From RPQJ01 sp963696545 (GTDB lineage Bacteria > Pseudomonadota > Gammaproteobacteria > Steroidobacterales > Steroidobacteraceae): a stretch of DNA of 64,000 bases. The stretch is taken from positions 1 through 64,000 of the forward strand of contig CAVOKQ010000001.1 in assembly GCA_963696545.1 (NCBI GenBank). Reading direction: 5' to 3'. Positions within the stretch are counted from its first letter, which is position 1; each line of letters begins with the position of its first letter. This document shows positions 41,197 to 50,225 of this stretch, piece after piece. The translations under genes were made by a program, and so were the position numbers. The notes below the pieces were generated by a model. It had not been told where the DNA came from. It saw only the letters and a list, made by a program, of their open reading frames with translations, and searched no databases.

Positions 41197-42702
41197 ATGA
41201 CAAAGCGAATTCCGCTGAGCGCGCTGGACACTTCATTCCTGCTGGCCGAGACGCGCAACACGCCGTTGCACGTGGCCGGCCTGCAGATCTTCCAGATTCC
41301 GCCCGGCGCCGATGAGAACTGGGTGTCGAAGCTGTTCGCCGAGTTGCGCAGCCATCCGGTTTCGGCACACCCGCTGAACTATCGCCTGCGTGGCGGGCTC
41401 GCGGGCAAGGTCATGCCAAGCTGGGAGGTCGTCGACGATGCCGACCTCGAGTATCACGTGCGGCGCTCGGCGCTGCCGCGTCCGGGCGGCGAGCGCGAGC
41501 TCGGCGAGCTGGTATCGCGCCTGCACTCCAACCCGATGGACCTGTCGAAGCCGCTCTGGGAGTTCCACCTGATCGAGGGGCTCGCGGGCCATCGTGTCGC
41601 GATCTATTTCAAGGTGCATCACGCGCTGGTGGACGGGGCGAACAGCGTCAAGCTGCTGAACCTGACCACGGATCCGCGCACGAGTTTCGTGCCGCCTTTC
41701 TGGGCCGACGTTTCGCGGCAGACCACGGAGCGTCGCTCGCGGACCGGCGGCCTGCGCGACTGGTTGCCGGGCATGATCGACAAGGAGTTGAAGTCGCTGC
41801 CGAGTCTTTACCGCGGCCTGTCAGCCACCGCCCGGGCGGCACTCGGCATGGCGGACGATCCCGACCTGGCGTCGATCGCGGAGGCGCCGCGCACGATCTT
41901 CAACGTGCGTGTCGGAGGGCAGCGACGCGTTGCAACGCAGTCGGTGAGCCTGGAGCGGATCAAGGCGATCGGCCGGGCTGCCGGTGGCACCGTCAACGAC
42001 GTGGTTCTCGCGGCATGCAGCGGTGCGCTGCGCCGCTATCTCGACGAGCAGGGCAAGCTGCCCGCGGAATCGCTGATCGCCTCCGTGCCGATGGCCTTGC
42101 ACCACGAAGAAGGTACGTCGAGCGGCAACGCCGTGACGTCGCTGAACACGCGACTCGGCACGAACCTCGACGACGTCCGCGAGCGGTTCGAGGCGATCAA
42201 GCGGTCCACCGAATCCGGCAAGGCGCTGCTGAAGCAGATGACCCAGACCGCGGCGATGAATTACACGATGATCGTCTCGTTGCCGCTCATGCTCGCGTGG
42301 CTGCCGGTCGCAGGCTCAATGGTGCGGCCGGTGACCAACCTGATCATCTCGAACGTTCCTGGACCCAGGCAGACGCTGTATTTCCACGGTGCCAGGATGA
42401 CCGGCTACTACCCGGTCTCGCAGGTCGGCCACGGCATGGCCCTCAACATCACGGTATTGAGTTACGCCGGGCAGCTTGCGTTCGGGTTCGTCGCGTGCCG
42501 CGACAGTGTGCCGAGCATGCAGCGGCTCGCGGTCTTCATGGGAGAGGCGCTGGACGAGCTCGAGGCCACGTTCATGCCGAAGCCGCGCAAGGCATCGAAG
42601 GCGAACACGGCAAGGCCGGCAAAGTCCGCAAAGCCGGCAAAGTCCGCCATCCGGAAGACGAAACCGGCGCCCCGGCGACGCAAAGCGGCGACTCAGCGCT
42701 GA
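41197..42702 (+). CDS. Wax ester synthase/diacylglycerol acyltransferase (WS/DGAT)
   Basis: A 501-aa acyltransferase. The catalytic HHALVDG (HHxxxDG) lies near residue 141; MDLSKPLWEFHLIEGL precedes it and NVPGPRQTLYFHGARM follows in the C-terminal domain. WS/DGAT enzymes make wax esters or triacylglycerol from acyl-CoA for storage. The last ~35 residues are a repetitive Lys/Ala/Pro tail, unusual and possibly membrane- or droplet-binding. Its end overlaps the convergent MFS gene by 10 nt. Confidence 0.92.
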   Translation: MTKRIPLSALDTSFLLAETRNTPLHVAGLQIFQIPPGADENWVSKLFAELRSHPVSAHPLNYRLRGGLAGKVMPSWEVVDDADLEYHVRRSALPRPGGERELGELVSRLHSNPMDLSKPLWEFHLIEGLAGHRVAIYFKVHHALVDGANSVKLLNLTTDPRTSFVPPFWADVSRQTTERRSRTGGLRDWLPGMIDKELKSLPSLYRGLSATARAALGMADDPDLASIAEAPRTIFNVRVGGQRRVATQSVSLERIKAIGRAAGGTVNDVVLAACSGALRRYLDEQGKLPAESLIASVPMALHHEEGTSSGNAVTSLNTRLGTNLDDVRERFEAIKRSTESGKALLKQMTQTAAMNYTMIVSLPLMLAWLPVAGSMVRPVTNLIISNVPGPRQTLYFHGARMTGYYPVSQVGHGMALNITVLSYAGQLAFGFVACRDSVPSMQRLAVFMGEALDELEATFMPKPRKASKANTARPAKSAKPAKSAIRKTKPAPRRRKAATQR

Positions 42703-43955
42703 TGCGTCACGGCCTCGTGGTGCCGCCGTCCGGCAACGAGCCACAGCAACAGCGCGAAGACGAAGCCCAGCGTGCTGGCAGCACCGAACAGCAGCATCAT
42801 CGGCTGGTAGCCCGCCGGATTGGCGGCGCTCGCGCCGGCGCTGTCGTTCAGTGAGCCGGCCAGCAGGTTCGCTGCCGCAATTCCCGCATTCTGCACGACC
42901 CACATCAGGCCGAGTGCCGTGCCGAAGCGCGCGGACGGAACGAGCTTGCTCGCCAGCGGCCACATGACCGCGGGCACCAGCGAGTAGCTGACGCCGATCA
43001 ATGCCGTCGCAACCCACAAGCTCCAGTGAGTCGCAGCCATGATCACGATCGCGACCGGCAGCAGCAGCGCGCCGAACGCGAGCATCGGAGCGTAACGGCC
43101 CGTCCGGTCGCACAACCATCCGAAAAACGGCGTGGCGAACATCGCGGCCAGGAACACGTAGCTGTTCATGGCGCCCGCGGTGGCGAGGTCGAGGCCATGC
43201 GCGTGCTGGAAATACTTGATCGAGAACGTGCTGCGGAATGCGAGGATCACCGCGTACCACAGCACGCACATCGCGAGCAGGAACCAGTAGGCCGTGCCGA
43301 ATCCCAGCAGGTCGGCCGGTCTGAAGCGGGGCTGCGTTTCGGCAGCACCGGTGTTCACATTGCCGCGCACCCGGAGGTCGATGAACCGGTAGGCGACGGC
43401 TGCCGCGAACGAGAGGGCCGCGAACAGCATCGCGATCACCAGCGGCGGTTGCCAGCCCTGTGCGTATGCATCCGCAAACCACGTGGGCGACATGTCCGCG
43501 GAGAACGAGCCGGCCCTGCCGATCGCGAGCGACAAGCCCATCGCGAAGGCGAGACTTCCGCCTGCGAAGTAGTCAACGATCGCAACGGTCGTGGCGATCA
43601 GGAACGTCTCGGCGCCGACGCCGAACAGCAGCCGGCCGGTCGCCATCGTGGCGATACCCGGGCCGAACGCCGTAAGGACCGCGCCCACCAGGCAGATCGC
43701 TGCGGTCCAGGCGGCCATGCGGCTCGCGCCGAAGCGATCGACGAGCACGCCGCCGACCAGGATCAGCACGATATTCGGCAGGCTGTAGATCGCGTTCAGC
43801 AGGCCGATCTGCGTGTCGCTGAAACCGCGCTGGCGCTGCAGCAGGTCGGCGACCGGGCCAATGGAGTCGTAGACATAGAAGTTGCCGTACGCAGCCACTG
43901 CCACGAGCAGGAACACCGTCCAGGCCGTTGCACGGCTCCACGTCGGCCCGGACAT
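42693..43955 (-). CDS. Major facilitator superfamily transporter
   Basis: A 420-aa protein with twelve transmembrane helices. The loop between helices 2 and 3 reads GGVLVDRFGASRMAAW, an MFS signature; the equivalent in the second half is FGWLCDRTGRYAP. Substrate not identifiable. It lies 26 bp downstream of the carbonic anhydrase gene on the same strand, so the two are probably co-transcribed; bicarbonate or organic anion transport is a guess from context. Confidence 0.85.
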   Translation of the reverse strand: MSGPTWSRATAWTVFLLVAVAAYGNFYVYDSIGPVADLLQRQRGFSDTQIGLLNAIYSLPNIVLILVGGVLVDRFGASRMAAWTAAICLVGAVLTAFGPGIATMATGRLLFGVGAETFLIATTVAIVDYFAGGSLAFAMGLSLAIGRAGSFSADMSPTWFADAYAQGWQPPLVIAMLFAALSFAAAVAYRFIDLRVRGNVNTGAAETQPRFRPADLLGFGTAYWFLLAMCVLWYAVILAFRSTFSIKYFQHAHGLDLATAGAMNSYVFLAAMFATPFFGWLCDRTGRYAPMLAFGALLLPVAIVIMAATHWSLWVATALIGVSYSLVPAVMWPLASKLVPSARFGTALGLMWVVQNAGIAAANLLAGSLNDSAGASAANPAGYQPMMLLFGAASTLGFVFALLLWLVAGRRHHEAVTHQR

Positions 43956-43981
43956 GCGTTGTCTCTTGCGTTAGCGGCTGA

Positions 43982-44725
43982 TCAGTCGATCAGGTCGACC
44001 TGGCCGGTCGCGAGCCGGTAGACGCCGCCCACGACCTTGACGTGGCCTTCAGCGACCGCCGCGCTCAGGATCGGTGTGGCGCTCTTCAATTTCTCGACGT
44101 TCAGCCGCACGTTCTCATCGATGGCGTTCTCGAGCAGGTTGCCCGGGTAGCCCGTGGCTGCGGTGACCGCGGGTGTGAGGCTCGCAACCAGTGCCGGCAG
44201 GTGGCCCGGCAGCGTCGACTTGTCCTGGATGGACCCGATCGTCGACTTCACGGCGCCGCAGGCTTCGTGACCCAGTACCAGCAACAGCGGCGTCTTCAGC
44301 ACCGCGACCGCGTATTCGAAGCTCGCGAGATTGTCGAGATTGACGAAATTGCCGGCGACGCGGACGACGAACAGGTCGCCTCGCGCGGTATCGAAAGCGT
44401 ACTCGGGCGCGATGCGCGAATCGGCGCAGCTCAGGATGCCGGCAAACGGGTTCTGGCCGCCGACCAGCGCTTCGCGCTCGGCGACGAAATCGTGCCGCTT
44501 GGCTACGCCCTGCACGTAGCGCTTGTTGCCCTCGACGAGCCGCGCCAGCGCCTGGTCCGGCGTCAGTACGTTCTCGGGCTTGGGCGGCAGACTCTTCGTG
44601 TCCTTCGCGAAGGCGATCGTGTGGGTCGCGAGCATCGCTGCGATCGAGCCGCCCGCTGACAGCAAGGTTCGCCGCGAAACCGTACGCTCGTGGATCCGCC
44701 CCGGGTGTCCGCAGATTTCGCACAT
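43982..44725 (-). CDS. Tat-exported beta-carbonic anhydrase
   Basis: A 247-aa beta-carbonic anhydrase with a twin-arginine signal: SRRTLLSAGGSIAAMLATHTIAFA from residue ~17. Zinc ligands are Cys in LSCADSRIAPE, and His/Cys in GHEACGAVK. The D-R dyad is also in the CADSR motif. It hydrates CO2 in the periplasm. The 16 residues before the Tat motif contain CEIC and a His, perhaps a metal site or an overlong start. Divergent from the MFS gene at 44858. Confidence 0.92.
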   Translation of the reverse strand: MCEICGHPGRIHERTVSRRTLLSAGGSIAAMLATHTIAFAKDTKSLPPKPENVLTPDQALARLVEGNKRYVQGVAKRHDFVAEREALVGGQNPFAGILSCADSRIAPEYAFDTARGDLFVVRVAGNFVNLDNLASFEYAVAVLKTPLLLVLGHEACGAVKSTIGSIQDKSTLPGHLPALVASLTPAVTAATGYPGNLLENAIDENVRLNVEKLKSATPILSAAVAEGHVKVVGGVYRLATGQVDLID

Positions 44726-44857
44726 CGGTCGTGATCTCCCGTCCGGATGAGTTCGGTCCGGGCGATCCTAACGCACCGCTCGATGAGGATGCAGCAATTT
44801 CGCTCCGTGCGGTCAGGTAGGATGGCAGCGCATGCCATCTTGAGGGGAGAGGGCGTA

Positions 44858-46105
44858 ATGACTGGCGCAACGGTCGACAAGAGCCGTTCGGCCTGGCCGC
44901 CGTACTATACGATCATGCTGCTGCTGTTCGCGGCGGTGTTCATCTCATACATCGACCGCACCAACATCTCGGTGGCCGCCATCGCGATGAAGGACGAGCT
45001 CGGCTGGACCGAGACGGACAAAGGCACGGTGCTGTCGTCGTTCTTCGTCGGCTACCTGCTGCTGATGGCCGCGAGCGGTGCGCTCGCCAATCGTTTCGGT
45101 GGCTGGCTGGTGCTCGGCGTCGCCGTGCTGTGGTGGTCGGCGTGGACGATGCTGACGCCGCCCGCAGCAATGATGTCGCTGACCGCGCTGATCGTGGCCC
45201 GGATCGCGCTCGGACTCGGCGAGGCGGCGGTGTTCCCGGCCTCGATCAACATGATCGGCCGCTGGGTGCCGCCTGAACGGCGCTCGCGCGCCACGGCGCT
45301 GCTGGTCAGCGCAATCTCGTTCGGGACCCTGGTCTCGCTGCCGGTGACGGGCTGGCTGGTGCGCGAATACGGATGGCACCTGCCTTTCTACCTTTTTGGC
45401 GCGGTCGGACTGGTCTGGTACGTCGCGTGGCATCTGTTTGCGCGCGACGACCGGCACCAGCATGAGGCGAAGCCTGCTGCGAAAGAGCAGCGCAGCATTC
45501 CGTGGCGGCGACTGCTCGGCTTGCCCGCTGTCTGGGCCATCATCGTCAGCCACTTCGCGAGCAACTGGTCGCTGTACCTGGTGCTCGCGTGGCTGCCGAG
45601 CTACTTCAAGTCCACGTTCGGCGTGTCGCTCACCAATGCGGGGCTGTTGTCAGCCGCTCCGTGGCTGGTGAGCTTCGTGATGGCCAACGTCGCCGGGGCC
45701 TGGGCCGATCGCATGCTGAAGGCGGGACGCGACGCTGGATTCGTGCGCAAGCTGATGCAGACCATCGCGCTCGTTGGTGGTGCGGTGTTCCTGCTGCTGC
45801 TGACACGGGCAACGACACCTGCGGCCGCCGTGCTGCTGATGTGCTGCTCGACTGGCACGTTCGCGTTCTGCATGTCGGGCTTTGCGCCGAATTGCTTCGA
45901 CATCGCGCCGCGTTATGCGGACGTGATCTGGGGGATCAGCAATTCCGTGGCGACACTGCCGGGAATCATCGGCGTGTACATCACCGGGTGGCTGGTGGAC
46001 AGGACGGGCACCTACGTCGCGCCGTTCCTGCTGACGGCGGGCATCTCGCTGTTCGGCGCGGTGTTCTACCTCGCGTTCGGGTCGGGGAAACAGCAGGTCG
46101 ATTGA
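44858..46105 (+). CDS. MFS anion/cation symporter-type permease (ACS family)
   Basis: A 415-aa MFS permease. ATG 44858 follows GAGGGGAGAGGG. It has FISYIDRTNISVAAIAMKDE in helix 1, typical of the ACS (SLC17-like) family of organic-anion symporters, plus SGALANRFGGWLVLG and GAWADRMLKAGRD in the loops. Likely substrate an organic anion (hexuronate- or phthalate-type). Divergent from the carbonic anhydrase/MFS pair. Confidence 0.87.
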   Translation: MTGATVDKSRSAWPPYYTIMLLLFAAVFISYIDRTNISVAAIAMKDELGWTETDKGTVLSSFFVGYLLLMAASGALANRFGGWLVLGVAVLWWSAWTMLTPPAAMMSLTALIVARIALGLGEAAVFPASINMIGRWVPPERRSRATALLVSAISFGTLVSLPVTGWLVREYGWHLPFYLFGAVGLVWYVAWHLFARDDRHQHEAKPAAKEQRSIPWRRLLGLPAVWAIIVSHFASNWSLYLVLAWLPSYFKSTFGVSLTNAGLLSAAPWLVSFVMANVAGAWADRMLKAGRDAGFVRKLMQTIALVGGAVFLLLLTRATTPAAAVLLMCCSTGTFAFCMSGFAPNCFDIAPRYADVIWGISNSVATLPGIIGVYITGWLVDRTGTYVAPFLLTAGISLFGAVFYLAFGSGKQQVD

Positions 46106-46155
46106 GCGCCCACCCGGTACGGCGACGCGGGCGATCGCACCGGGCGCGGGTCTCG

Positions 46156-47958
46156 CTAGCCGGGCTGCGATGACGCGCCCCGGCCCTGCAACATTGCGAC
46201 AAATTCCGGCTCACTGCGCAGAGGTGTCAGCGTAGGATCGTTCGTCATCCAGCCGAAATTGCTGTAGCCAGCGTCGATCGCTTGCCGCAGCGCCTCGAGC
46301 GCGCGTTGAGTCTCGCCAATCCTGACGTACATGCAGCCGGCGTTGTAGAGCATTACCGGGTCGCCGGGGCTGAGCACGAGCGCCTTCGTGCCCTCCTGTA
46401 TTGCTTCCTCGCGCCGCCCAGCGCGGCCCAACTGGCTGGCGAAAATCAGGCGTGCACGCGCATCGTCGGGATTCTGCAGCAGGTAGTTCGGAAGAATTTC
46501 GAGCAGCGTGCGATAGGCGGTTTCCGCCTGTTCCGTGAGCCCGAGGCCTACGCTGGTCTGGGCCATGTCCAGGTGCCCAGCATAGAAGCTCGGCTTGATC
46601 TCGATCACCCGCCGAAAGAGTTCGACTGCCTGGTCGAGCTTGCCCTCGGTGAAATAGATACGTCCGAGCGTCCAGTGTGCGATGAAATCATCCGGGTCGA
46701 TCTCGACCGCCTTGGTGCATGACGCGGTGGCTTCGTTCAGCTTGCCCCACAGGAAGTACGACAGACCCATCGCGCGGTAGGCTTCCGGCAGGTTGTTGTC
46801 GTACATCAGCGCCTTGAAGCTCAGCTCCTGCGCCAGTTCGCGATATCGCTCCTCGCGAGAAATCAGCTGGTACATCTGTCCGTAGGCGCTCGAGCAGCCG
46901 GCGTACGCGGCGGCATAGCGCGGGTCGAGCTCGATGGCCTTCTCGAACAGCTGGATCGCGTACTCGACGCTGCGCTTCGTCAGGCGATAGAGCTGCTCCT
47001 GCCCGCGCAGGTACAGGTCGTAGGCCTGAGCGTTCAATGTCTGCCGCTTGGTGAGCGACACCTTCTCCGAGAAGCTGAGCTTGAGCTTCAGCGCCTCGAC
47101 GATCTGCTGCGCGACCTGCTCCTGGATGTCGAAGATGTCGTCGAGCTTGCCCTTGTAGGTGTTGCCCCACAGCTGCCGGTTCGTCACGACGTCGACCAGC
47201 TGCACCGTGATGCGCACCGAGTCCTGGAACCGGCGCACGCTGCCGCCGACGATGTAGCGCGCGCCGAGTTCGTTGCCGATCGCGCGGATGTCCTGGGAGC
47301 GTCCCTTGTGCTGCATCGAGGCCCAGCGCGAGATCAGCTCGATCTCGCTGACCAGCGACAGTCGCGCGATCAGTTCCTCGGTGAGCCCGTCGCTGAAGTA
47401 GTCGGTTTCCGCGTCGGGGCTGATGTTGTCGAACGGCAGCACGGCGAGTGCGCCACGCTCGGTCGCTGGATCCGCGCCCGGCGCCGCCACGGTCGCCGCG
47501 GCCGACGCAGCCATATCGATCTTCGCTGCGGGTATCTGCGGCGGAACGATCTTCACGCCCAGCGTCTCGAGCGAACGCAGGATCGCCTTCAGGTTGTCGT
47601 CGGGGTCGCCCTGGTAGAACTCGATGTGCTGGATGCCGGCCAGCGGGTACTTGAGGCTGGTGGGAATCGTGGTCGGCTCGAGGTGAACGGGAAGGATGTG
47701 TCCCTTGCGCTCACTGGTCAGCATCACTTCCTTGGCGACGTTGTGCGAGCTGACGGCCGACGGCGACACCATCAGCAACAGCACCTTGGCGTCCTCGAGC
47801 GCGCGGACGATCGACTCGCCCCACAGGGCCGCGCCGTCGATGCTGCCCTGATCGATCCAGAGGCTGACGCCGGCCCTGCGCAGTTTCGCCGCAAGGTCGA
47901 GGACGCGGACCTTGTCTTCGCGGGAGTAGCTCAAGAAGACGTCTGAAGACTGAGCCAC
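46156..47958 (-). CDS. TIR domain - TolB-N-like domain - TPR protein
   Basis: A 600-aa protein with three parts. The TIR domain (1-130) starts VFLSYSREDKVRVLDLAAKL; the putative NADase Glu is E77 in SSHNVAKEVML. A TolB-N/FlgO-like domain (~170-290) reads LAVLPFDNISPDAETDYFSD, GLTEELIARL and ARYIVGGSVRR. At least six TPRs follow (~310-580). No transmembrane segment or signal peptide. TIR plus TPR architectures occur in signalling and defence; this combination also resembles adenylate-cyclase-associated sensors. Intact and monocistronic. Confidence 0.85.
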   Translation of the reverse strand: MAQSSDVFLSYSREDKVRVLDLAAKLRRAGVSLWIDQGSIDGAALWGESIVRALEDAKVLLLMVSPSAVSSHNVAKEVMLTSERKGHILPVHLEPTTIPTSLKYPLAGIQHIEFYQGDPDDNLKAILRSLETLGVKIVPPQIPAAKIDMAASAAATVAAPGADPATERGALAVLPFDNISPDAETDYFSDGLTEELIARLSLVSEIELISRWASMQHKGRSQDIRAIGNELGARYIVGGSVRRFQDSVRITVQLVDVVTNRQLWGNTYKGKLDDIFDIQEQVAQQIVEALKLKLSFSEKVSLTKRQTLNAQAYDLYLRGQEQLYRLTKRSVEYAIQLFEKAIELDPRYAAAYAGCSSAYGQMYQLISREERYRELAQELSFKALMYDNNLPEAYRAMGLSYFLWGKLNEATASCTKAVEIDPDDFIAHWTLGRIYFTEGKLDQAVELFRRVIEIKPSFYAGHLDMAQTSVGLGLTEQAETAYRTLLEILPNYLLQNPDDARARLIFASQLGRAGRREEAIQEGTKALVLSPGDPVMLYNAGCMYVRIGETQRALEALRQAIDAGYSNFGWMTNDPTLTPLRSEPEFVAMLQGRGASSQPG

Positions 47959-48003
47959 CGTGGGTCCTTACTTTATGTCCAATGGCCGGGGCCCCGGACC
48001 GCG

Positions 48004-48024
48004 GTCCGCCTCCCCGGGGCGGAC
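48004..48024. terminator. GC-rich hairpin
   Basis: GTCCGCC / GGCGGAC stem with a 7-nt loop, next to the palindrome CCGGGGCCCCGG (47986-47997). It lies downstream of the hydrolase gene on the minus strand. No T-run, so termination is only possible, not certain. Confidence 0.35.
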
Positions 48025-48080
48025 AAGGCTAGCCGATCACAGGCTGGGTGAGAAGCAGGCGCCGCCCGCCGTCGACGGGC

Positions 48081-49247
48081 CTATCTGGCCAGCCACTTGC
48101 GCAGCTGCGCGTAGACCTCGGGTCGGCCCAGCAGTTCGAGATGTCCCATTTCGTAGCCGACCCACTGGCGTTCCTTCGGAATCGCGAGCGTCCGGTCGGC
48201 ATCCCGGTGGCGCCCAAGGGCGCTGTCGAGCGGCACCAGCCCGTCGCCAACCAGCCGCTCGGCGACGACATCGCGACGCTTGCCGAGCGTGGCCGCGAGC
48301 GCGTAGCACTCGACGTCGTCCGGCAACGGCACGAACTCCTGCTCATCGCCAGTGATACTTCCGTAGCGCAGGTCAGTGATGCCGGCACTGCGTGCCTTGC
48401 CTAGACTCGTGAACGGCGCGACGTAGGGGCTCAGCTCCATCACGTAGTCCAACCGGTGGCCGCCGCGCTCGAGCGGTGCGCCGTGATGCGGCGTGCCGAG
48501 GAATACCAGCCTGCGCAGCGAATCGCGCCATGCATGGCCGGCGAGGCGGCCGTGATGGCTCGCGCTCCGGGCCACGAGTCCGCCCATGCTGTGCCCGACG
48601 ATCGCGAGTTCCTGCACTGGCTCGGGCCAGCACGTGAGCAGCGTCTCCAGCAGGTCGGCGAAATCGCGTCCATTGCTGGCGATCGACCGGCCGGTGTTGT
48701 AGCGCAGGTAAACCGGTGTGTAGCCACGCTCGGACGCGACCGACTCGATGCGGTTCTCGCCTTCGCGTGTCCATTGCAGTTCGTTCATGCAGAGGCCATG
48801 CACGATAATGAGCAGCTTTCCGCTCGGATCCGTGACTGCCTCGGCCGGGCGTTCGGGTTCGACGCGCCGCCCACCGTGGCGGAATCCCATCTCGATCGCG
48901 AGCGGATTGCCGGTGCGCTCGAGGTGGTCGCCGTAAACGCCGTTGATTGCGGAAACCCAGTGTTCGCGCGCAGCCGGCGACTCGCCCTCCGGGAACAGCG
49001 CGGCCATCGGCGCAAGTCCTGCGTCGAGTCCCTTGCCGACGAGCCGGGTCGTGCCGCGAATGCTGCGGTAGATCAGGCCCGTCAGCCCGCGCGTGACATC
49101 GGCGCGCGAGGCCCCGAGCGGCGGGTGCACGAGCTGGATCGTGTGGTGCATCTTCTCGACGAGGTCGGTAACGCCGACGGTCGCATCGACTGCGAGGCGG
49201 GCGGCGCCGCGCAGGTCGTGAAGGGTGGTCCGGTTCGGCTTCGCCAT
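48081..49247 (-). CDS. Alpha/beta hydrolase, lipase-like
   Basis: A 388-aa cytoplasmic protein. An amphipathic N-terminal ~130 residues (LVEKMHHTIQLVHPPLG) precedes the hydrolase core: LLIIVHGLCMNELQW (oxyanion HG), VGHSMGGLVARSA (nucleophile Ser in GHSMGG), and YEMGHLELLG (catalytic His). A lipase, esterase or PGAP1-like acylhydrolase. The frame is intact. Confidence 0.85.
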   Translation of the reverse strand: MAKPNRTTLHDLRGAARLAVDATVGVTDLVEKMHHTIQLVHPPLGASRADVTRGLTGLIYRSIRGTTRLVGKGLDAGLAPMAALFPEGESPAAREHWVSAINGVYGDHLERTGNPLAIEMGFRHGGRRVEPERPAEAVTDPSGKLLIIVHGLCMNELQWTREGENRIESVASERGYTPVYLRYNTGRSIASNGRDFADLLETLLTCWPEPVQELAIVGHSMGGLVARSASHHGRLAGHAWRDSLRRLVFLGTPHHGAPLERGGHRLDYVMELSPYVAPFTSLGKARSAGITDLRYGSITGDEQEFVPLPDDVECYALAATLGKRRDVVAERLVGDGLVPLDSALGRHRDADRTLAIPKERQWVGYEMGHLELLGRPEVYAQLRKWLAR

Positions 49248-49298
49248 CTGGGCTACCTCGGGTATCTTTCGGTCAGGGCCGGGATCACGGCAATCGTG

Positions 49299-50144
49299 CT
49301 ATTGCGGCTGGTGAGCTGCACTGCGCTTGCTGCGCCAGCGTAGATAAGGGATCGACACCGCCACCGTCGCGATGGTGTACCCGAGCACGATGACGACGGT
49401 CGCCGGTCCGGGAAACGCGGAAGCGACCACGAGCGCGATGCCGATGTGCCGAGTGGCGCAGGCGATGGCGAGCGCGGTGCGGTCGTCCTCGGTCGGCCCG
49501 CCCATCAGGTGGCCGATCGCGAGCGCGATCAAGATCAGCACCAGCATGGCGATCATCCCGTTGCCACGGAGCTTCAGCATCAGCTCCCAATGCGTGACGA
49601 GCAGCAGCAGCGCCGTGACCAGCAGCGCGGCACCCGCGACCTTCATCAGGCGATCGGACAGCTTGTCGCCGGCGTCGCCAATGATCGCGCGCGCGACCAT
49701 CCCGATCGCCAGCGGCAGCAGGAATGCCTTGGCGAGCAGCTTCGCGACGGTGGCCATCGAGATGTTCGTTTCGAGATCGAAGCGCGCGGAAATCAGGCTC
49801 ACCCACGCGGGGACCAGGAAGATCGCGAGCACCGACGAGAGGGTCACGAGGCTGAAGACGTAGGACGAATTGCCGAAAGGCGACAGCTTGCGCGGCAGCA
49901 GCGGTGCGCCGGCCGAAACCGCGAATACCAGCAATGCCGCCCGCGCGCCGGGCGACAGCGGCAGTGCGAACACGAGAACGAGCGCCGCGACCGGCACCAT
50001 CACGTACATCGCGAAGATCGAGCGCAACGCCAGCGCCGGGCGGCGCAGCAGGTAGGTCAGGTCGCTGAACGTCGAGCCCACGCCGATCGCGAAGATCAGC
50101 AGGCCGATGCTCAGCTTCAGCGTCAGCAGCAGAATTTCAGTCAC
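49299..50144 (-). CDS. Bile acid:sodium symporter (BASS)-family transporter
   Basis: A 281-aa protein with about nine transmembrane helices: IGLLIFAIGVGSTFSDLTYL at the start, VSAGAPLLPRKL and the conserved ATRHIGIALVVASAFP in the crossover region. BASS members move organic anions with Na+. It is adjacent to and divergent from the dctP gene; a functional link is not shown. Confidence 0.85.
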   Translation of the reverse strand: MTEILLLTLKLSIGLLIFAIGVGSTFSDLTYLLRRPALALRSIFAMYVMVPVAALVLVFALPLSPGARAALLVFAVSAGAPLLPRKLSPFGNSSYVFSLVTLSSVLAIFLVPAWVSLISARFDLETNISMATVAKLLAKAFLLPLAIGMVARAIIGDAGDKLSDRLMKVAGAALLVTALLLLVTHWELMLKLRGNGMIAMLVLILIALAIGHLMGGPTEDDRTALAIACATRHIGIALVVASAFPGPATVVIVLGYTIATVAVSIPYLRWRSKRSAAHQPQ

Positions 50145-50225
50145 GGACCTCTCCGTTGCGGATCACGACCGGCGCCCGGGCCGTTACTGTCGCAGAACGA
50201 GACAGTACCGGCTATCTTTGCGTCC

